From: Bradyrhizobium sp. 4
Lineage (GTDB): Bacteria > Pseudomonadota > Alphaproteobacteria > Rhizobiales > Xanthobacteraceae
DNA length: 64,000 nt
Assembly (NCBI RefSeq): GCF_023100905.1
Contig: NZ_CP064686.1
Coordinates: 1,984,001 to 2,048,000 of the forward strand
Reading direction: 5' to 3'
The notes below the pieces were generated by a model. The model did no database searches, was not told the origin of the DNA, and saw only the letters and a program-made list of their open reading frames with translations. The translations under genes and the position numbers were made by a program. Below, piece by piece: positions 60,345 to 64,000 of the stretch (positions are counted from its first letter, which is position 1; the number at the start of each line of letters is the position of its first letter).

Positions 60345-61181
60345 TTAATGCGACATCAGCGTCGGGACGGTCATGGCTTCCAACATGGCGCGGGTGACGC
60401 CGCCGAGGAACCGTTCCTGCAATCGCGAATGGCCGTAGCCGCCCATGACCAGAAGATCGAGGCGCTCATCGGCTGCAAGCGACAGCATGGTCGGCTGAAT
60501 GTCAGAGCGCGCGGCCGACAGGTTGACGGTGCGGGTCGACAGTCCGCGCCGGCCGAGGTGCCTTGCCAGATTGCGCGTCGAGACCTCGTCGGGAACCATG
60601 TCTGTTTCGTTGATCGCAATAATCACGATTTCCTCGGCGCGGGCCAGGAATGGTGCGGCGTCGCGCATGGCGCGCGCGGCGAGGCGGCTGCCGTCCCAGC
60701 AGATGCCGATCCGTTTCGCCTTGAACGCTCCATGGAAAGTGTAGGGCAGGAAAAGCACCGGGCCGCCCGCCTGGAACAGGATCTCGCGGGGCACATCGTT
60801 GTCGAGTGAGGCTTGCGCCGGGTCCGGCTGGAGCACGATGCTGAGATCGTGCAGCCGCGCCATCTCGCCGAGCAAGCCGACCGCATCCCCCGGCATCGTC
60901 CCGAGCGGGTGGCATGTGTAGGAAATGCCGGCGTTCATCGCTTCGTTCTTGAATACCGCGAGCGCCGCCTCGGCCCGCGCCACTGCGCTTTCGCGCTCCA
61001 TCTCGAACACCGCCGCCACCGCGGCGCCGCCCTCCATGATATAGGCCGCGCTGGTTGCCACATAGCCAACCGCGACTGCATCGAGATGGGCGTTGAGGCC
61101 CGCCGCGAGCGAGATCGAGCCATCGATCACCGGGCGCACCGGGCGCTCGGTGGGGATGTGGACGAGAATGTCTTTGTACAT
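60345..61181 (-). CDS. Universal stress protein family protein
   Basis: A 278-aa UspA-type protein. The N-terminal MYKDILVHIPTERPV starts one half-domain; the C-terminal half carries the nucleotide-loop region LLVMGGYGHSRLQERFLGGVTRAMLEAMTVPTLMSH (by pieces; G-x2-G-x9-G form). Role in stress adaptation is inferred from the family. GAGGCG precedes ATG 61181; an upstream ATG at 61361 is not supported. It is divergent from degP. Confidence 0.88.
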   Translation of the reverse strand: MYKDILVHIPTERPVRPVIDGSISLAAGLNAHLDAVAVGYVATSAAYIMEGGAAVAAVFEMERESAVARAEAALAVFKNEAMNAGISYTCHPLGTMPGDAVGLLGEMARLHDLSIVLQPDPAQASLDNDVPREILFQAGGPVLFLPYTFHGAFKAKRIGICWDGSRLAARAMRDAAPFLARAEEIVIIAINETDMVPDEVSTRNLARHLGRRGLSTRTVNLSAARSDIQPTMLSLAADERLDLLVMGGYGHSRLQERFLGGVTRAMLEAMTVPTLMSH

Positions 61182-61346
61182 GACGCGCCTCCGACGGACA
61201 TCATCCGGTGGCGGCAGTCTTTCACGGTGCGCAGGGGCCGCGTTGAGCTGCATCAAACGTGCAGCCTCGAGTTTTGGACCTTCGCCGGCCCCGGCTACTT
61301 TGCCAAGATTTAACCGCGCGGACGGGACGCCGTAAGGTGGCGACCG

Positions 61347-61380
61347 CCATGTTGGGTGCAAGGCGACTTACCCAACATGG
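61347..61380. promoter_or_regulatory. Perfect inverted repeat in the degP leader
   Basis: CCATGTTGGGT (61347-61357) and ACCCAACATGG (61370-61380) form a perfect 11-bp inverted repeat around a 12-nt spacer, ending 10 bp before the chosen degP ATG. It also spans an alternative in-frame ATG (61349). It could be a repressor operator or an mRNA stem next to the ribosome-binding region. Confidence 0.55.
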
Positions 61381-61390
61381 ACATATCGAC

Positions 61391-62929
61391 ATGAGCGATC
61401 ACGTCAATTCCGACACCACAACGTCTCGCAAGGTCCTGAGGCCGCGCCGGCTCGCGCTGCTCGGCACCGTGGCCGCGCTTGGCGTGGCCGTGCTGGCGAC
61501 TGCACCCGGCTCTTCGCCGTTCAGCGCGAACTCCTTCGTCGCGCCCGCCCAGGCCGCGGAGCCCACCGCGACACCGCCGGGCTTCGGCGACCTCGTCAGC
61601 AAGGTCAAACCCGCCGTCATCTCGGTGCGGGTCAGGATCGACCAGGACAACGACAAGAGCGCGATGCTGCAACAGAACCGGATGGATTCGGACGAGGCGA
61701 CGCCGTTCGACCAGTTCTCGCGGCAATTCGGCTTCCGCGGCCCGGGTGGAATGGAGGGCATGCCGCGCCAGCACCGCCAGATGATCACGGGTGAGGGCTC
61801 CGGCTTCTTCATCTCCGCCGACGGCTATGCCGTGACCAACAACCACGTCGTCGATCACGCCGAGTCGGTGCAAGTGACGATGGACGACGGCACGATCTAC
61901 AGCGCGAAAGTGGTCGGCACCGATCCGAAGACCGATCTCGCGCTGATCAAGGTCGAGGGTAAGAAGGATTTTCCGTTCGTCAAATTCTCGGACCAGAAGC
62001 CGCGTATCGGCGACTGGGTCGTCGCGGTCGGCAATCCCTTCGGCCTCGGCGGCACCGTGACCGCCGGCATCGTCTCGGCCAGCGGCCGCGACATCGGCAA
62101 CGGTCCCTATGACGACTTCATCCAGATCGACGCGCCGATCAACAAGGGCAATTCCGGCGGCCCGGCCTTCGACATGAACGGCAACGTGATCGGCGTGAAC
62201 ACCGCGATCTTCTCGCCCTCCGGTGGCTCTGTCGGCATCGGCTTCGACATTCCGGCCTCGACTGCAAAGCTCGTCGTCGCACAGTTGAAGGACAAGGGCG
62301 CGGTCACTCGCGGCTGGCTCGGCGTGCAGGTGCAGCCGGTGACATCGGATATCGCCGACAGCCTCGGCCTCAAGGAGGCGCGCGGCGCGATCGTCGACAA
62401 TCCGCAGGACGGCAGCCCGGCGGCGAAAGCGGGCATCGAGGCTGGCGACGTCATCACCGCCGTCAATGGCACCGCGATCAAGGATTCCCGCGATCTCGCC
62501 CGCACCATCGCCACCCTGGCGCCGGGCACGTCTGTGAAGCTCGACGTCGTCCACAAGGGCGACAGCAAGACGGTGACACTGGCGCTCGGCGAGTTGCCGA
62601 ACGAGCGGCAGGCCAGAGCCGACGAGGGCAAGTCGCAGCCGGATGCCGGCATGCCGCCGCGTCTCGGGCTCAGTCTGGCTCCGGCTGGCGACGTGCAGGG
62701 CGCCGGCCAGAAGGGCGTCGTCGTCACTGAAGTCGATCCGCAAGGGCCGGCCGCGCAACGCGGTATCCAAACCGGCGACGTCATCCTCAATGTGGGCGGC
62801 AAGGCTGTCGCCAATATCGGCGATGTCCGTTCGGAGCTGGCGCAGGCGAAATCGTCCGGCAAGCGTAGCGTGCTGCTGCAGGTCAGAAGCGCGCAGGCGA
62901 CCCGTTTCGTCGCGTTGCCGCTCGCATAA
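61391..62929 (+). CDS. degP: Do-family periplasmic serine protease (DegP/HtrA)
   Basis: A 512-aa envelope quality-control protease/chaperone. A membrane signal segment is at 21-38 with likely cleavage after PAQAA. The trypsin-like domain has the triad H152 (NNHVVDH), D182 (KTDLALIK) and S255 (NKGNSGGPAF); two PDZ domains lie at about 307-395 and 420-505. ATG 61391 follows a weak ribosome-binding site; ATG 61349, preceded by AAGGTGG, would add 14 residues. A perfect inverted repeat covers that region. A terminator follows. Confidence 0.93.
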   Translation: MSDHVNSDTTTSRKVLRPRRLALLGTVAALGVAVLATAPGSSPFSANSFVAPAQAAEPTATPPGFGDLVSKVKPAVISVRVRIDQDNDKSAMLQQNRMDSDEATPFDQFSRQFGFRGPGGMEGMPRQHRQMITGEGSGFFISADGYAVTNNHVVDHAESVQVTMDDGTIYSAKVVGTDPKTDLALIKVEGKKDFPFVKFSDQKPRIGDWVVAVGNPFGLGGTVTAGIVSASGRDIGNGPYDDFIQIDAPINKGNSGGPAFDMNGNVIGVNTAIFSPSGGSVGIGFDIPASTAKLVVAQLKDKGAVTRGWLGVQVQPVTSDIADSLGLKEARGAIVDNPQDGSPAAKAGIEAGDVITAVNGTAIKDSRDLARTIATLAPGTSVKLDVVHKGDSKTVTLALGELPNERQARADEGKSQPDAGMPPRLGLSLAPAGDVQGAGQKGVVVTEVDPQGPAAQRGIQTGDVILNVGGKAVANIGDVRSELAQAKSSGKRSVLLQVRSAQATRFVALPLA

Positions 62930-62956
62930 GGCGAACGTCGATCGGCGCAACTCCAA

Positions 62957-62983
62957 AAAGGCGGCCCACGGGCCGCCTTTCCT
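62957..62983 (+). terminator. Terminator of degP
   Basis: AAAGGCGGCC (62957-62966) pairs perfectly with GGCCGCCTTT (62971-62980) around a CACG loop, followed by CCTGTT; 27 bp after the stop. The next 220 bp hold no recognised gene. Confidence 0.85.
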
Positions 62984-63202
62984 GTTCGCCTTTAGGATTC
63001 CGGATGTCCGCCGATAACATTCTCGTTAACGGCAGTGAGGATGACCCGGTTCGTCCGAAAAAGCCGTGTTCGCTCATCACAATTCCGGGTCAGGTAGGGA
63101 CTCGGCGGCAATGAAGCCGCCGGGACGATTGCAAGCGTGGAACTTCGAACTTGCCGCCGCTGAGCTGGACCGGTCGGCAATTCGTATTTGATCGGTGCCG
63201 AC

Positions 63203-63565
63203 ATGGATCGATTGAAGCTCTCGCTGAGGACTGCGCTGCTCGTGGCGCCATTCGTGCTGTGGGGCGGAATCGCTCTCGGCCGTGACGACGGCCGCTACGC
63301 GGACTCTCCCCTCAAGCCATGGTTCGACGGTCTGCGCAGCCATCTCGGTCCGTGCTGCTCAGATGCGGATGGGTTTGCCGTCGCCGATCCCGATTGGGAC
63401 TCGCACAATGGACATTATCGCGTGCGGCTCGACGGCGAGTGGGTCGACGTCCCGGACGAAGCCGTGATCACCGAGCCGAACCGGGCCGGCCGCACCATGG
63501 TGTGGCCGGTGAAGACCGCGTTCGGCGTTTCGATCCGCTGCTTCATGCCGGGCAGCATGATCTGA
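63203..63565 (+). CDS. Small secreted hypothetical protein, 120 aa
   Basis: Not a named family to me. An N-terminal hydrophobic segment (LRTALLVAPFVLWGGIALG) looks like a signal peptide. The mature part has a Cys pair in HLGPCCSDADGFAVADPDWD and a later Cys (RCFMPGSM), with WVDVPDEAVITEPN between, resembling short rhizobial periplasmic proteins. ATG 63203 is preferred over TTG 63188. It converges with the DUF6496 gene, 6 bp between stops. Confidence 0.7.
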   Translation: MDRLKLSLRTALLVAPFVLWGGIALGRDDGRYADSPLKPWFDGLRSHLGPCCSDADGFAVADPDWDSHNGHYRVRLDGEWVDVPDEAVITEPNRAGRTMVWPVKTAFGVSIRCFMPGSMI

Positions 63566-63571
63566 CGGAGG

Positions 63572-63889
63572 TCAGCGCGACCGTTTGGAGGATTTGCGCT
63601 TCGACGTCTTCTTCGAAGTCTTTCTCGAAGTCTTCTTGGATGTTTTCCGAGATGTCTTCTTTGACGTCTTCTTGGACGTCTTTCGCTTCGCGGCTTTCTT
63701 CGGGACCTTCTTGCCCTTCTTGCGCGCTTTCGACAGGCCGATCGCGATTGCCTGCTTGCGGCTCTTCACGCGTCCGCCTCGACCGCCCGGTCCGCTTTTC
63801 GCGGTACCTTTCTTGTAGCGCTTCATCTCGCCTTCGACGTCGCTGCCGGAGCTGCGCGAGTAGCGGCGCTTCTTTGCCTTGCGTGCCAT
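63572..63889 (-). CDS. DUF6496-type basic protein with Lys-rich repeat tail
   Basis: A 105-aa strongly basic protein. The N-terminal half carries the DUF6496-like block VEGEMKRYKKGTAKSG and VKSRKQAIAIGLSKARKKG. The last 40 residues are a low-complexity tail built of KKTS/RKTS units, comparable with eukaryotic H1-like tails in bacterial nucleoid proteins. Nucleic-acid binding is likely by charge, but not shown. Start ATG 63889. Confidence 0.82.
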   Translation of the reverse strand: MARKAKKRRYSRSSGSDVEGEMKRYKKGTAKSGPGGRGGRVKSRKQAIAIGLSKARKKGKKVPKKAAKRKTSKKTSKKTSRKTSKKTSRKTSKKTSKRKSSKRSR

Positions 63890-64000
63890 GCATGTTCTCC
63901 CTTGGCCTGGGAAAACAATCCGAGACAGGCATGGTTCCGAAAGCGCGCATGCACGTCCCGGATACGCGGCTTAGTCTAGAACGAATCCGCCAGCTCGATC

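Noticed and set aside
31048..61400. EcfG-type general stress promoters (GGAAC-N18-CGTT)
   Set aside because: Several GGAAC sites were checked (for example 59876 and 63138); none had the partner hexamer at the right distance.
61310..62956. 548-codon minus-strand frame opposite degP
   Set aside because: Antisense shadow; plus strand has the full catalytic triad and PDZ domains.
63585..63818. Phe/Asp/Val-rich plus-strand frame at the end of the window
   Set aside because: Mirror of the Lys/Thr/Ser repeat of the DUF6496-type gene on the minus strand.

Overview
The window looks like a chromosomal segment of a Bradyrhizobium-type alphaproteobacterium (Rhizobiales). The evidence is high G+C coding DNA, a red-type (form IC) Calvin cycle operon in the order cbbR-FPTALSXE, a dense array of chemoreceptor genes, the alphaproteobacterial NAD regulator type (NadQ), and palindromic intergenic repeats of a kind I associate with Bradyrhizobium and Rhodopseudomonas. 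No species-level claim is made. No phage, transposase, CRISPR array or rRNA operon was seen.

Layout. 1-2.1 kb: 3' two thirds of ppdK (pyruvate phosphate dikinase) and its terminator. 2.5-4 kb: SleB-type cell wall hydrolase. 4.1-7.8 kb: nadA-nadB-nadC (de novo NAD synthesis) on the minus strand, with two dyads upstream of nadA. 8-11.5 kb: MFS transporter, AcuI/YhdH-type acrylyl-CoA reductase, a secreted unknown protein and a DUF6894-like protein. 11.6-22.1 kb: five consecutive methyl-accepting chemotaxis proteins with different sensor domains and nearly shared signalling domains. 22-28.6 kb (minus): DUF2339 giant membrane protein, the probable NAD regulator nadQ, a CX5R phosphatase, an HD hydrolase, tag and ygfZ. 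28.6-32.8 kb (plus): a dihydroorotase-like amidohydrolase, a rhodanese, and a module of ECF sigma factor, DUF4142 protein and cupredoxin. 32.9-41.6 kb: small unknowns, two Nudix enzymes, YedK/HMCES, a CoA transferase with a GrdB-like reductase, then tsaC-FAD oxidase-GNAT-nudK, and tRNA-Pro(CGG). 41.6-46.9 kb: accessory-looking DNA with an orphan TctC/Bug binding protein, several very small genes, an N-carbamoyl-D-amino acid hydrolase homologue and a repeat-rich 1 kb without genes. 47-49 kb: TetR repressor plus MFS pump with matching operators. 49.9-59.8 kb: cbbR divergent from cbbFPTALSXE. 60-64 kb: universal stress protein, DegP/HtrA protease and two small genes.

How the genes work together. 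The cbb operon holds the carbon-fixation enzymes (FBPase, phosphoribulokinase, transketolase, aldolase, Rubisco L/S, epimerase) plus the Rubisco activase CbbX; a strong hairpin sits between cbbS and cbbX and could set the Rubisco:activase ratio. nadABC and the NadQ homologue 17 kb away are probably one regulatory circuit. The ECF sigma factor gene and the DUF4142-cupredoxin pair each have the same promoter-like element (GGGAAC-N17-ATCCAA), so they probably form a self-contained autoregulated module.

The least explained signals are this ECF promoter pair, a hairpin leader shared with base-pair covariation by two chemoreceptor genes, and a perfect 11-bp inverted repeat in the degP leader. All coordinates and identities were read by eye, and family assignments are from memory of motifs, not from database searches.
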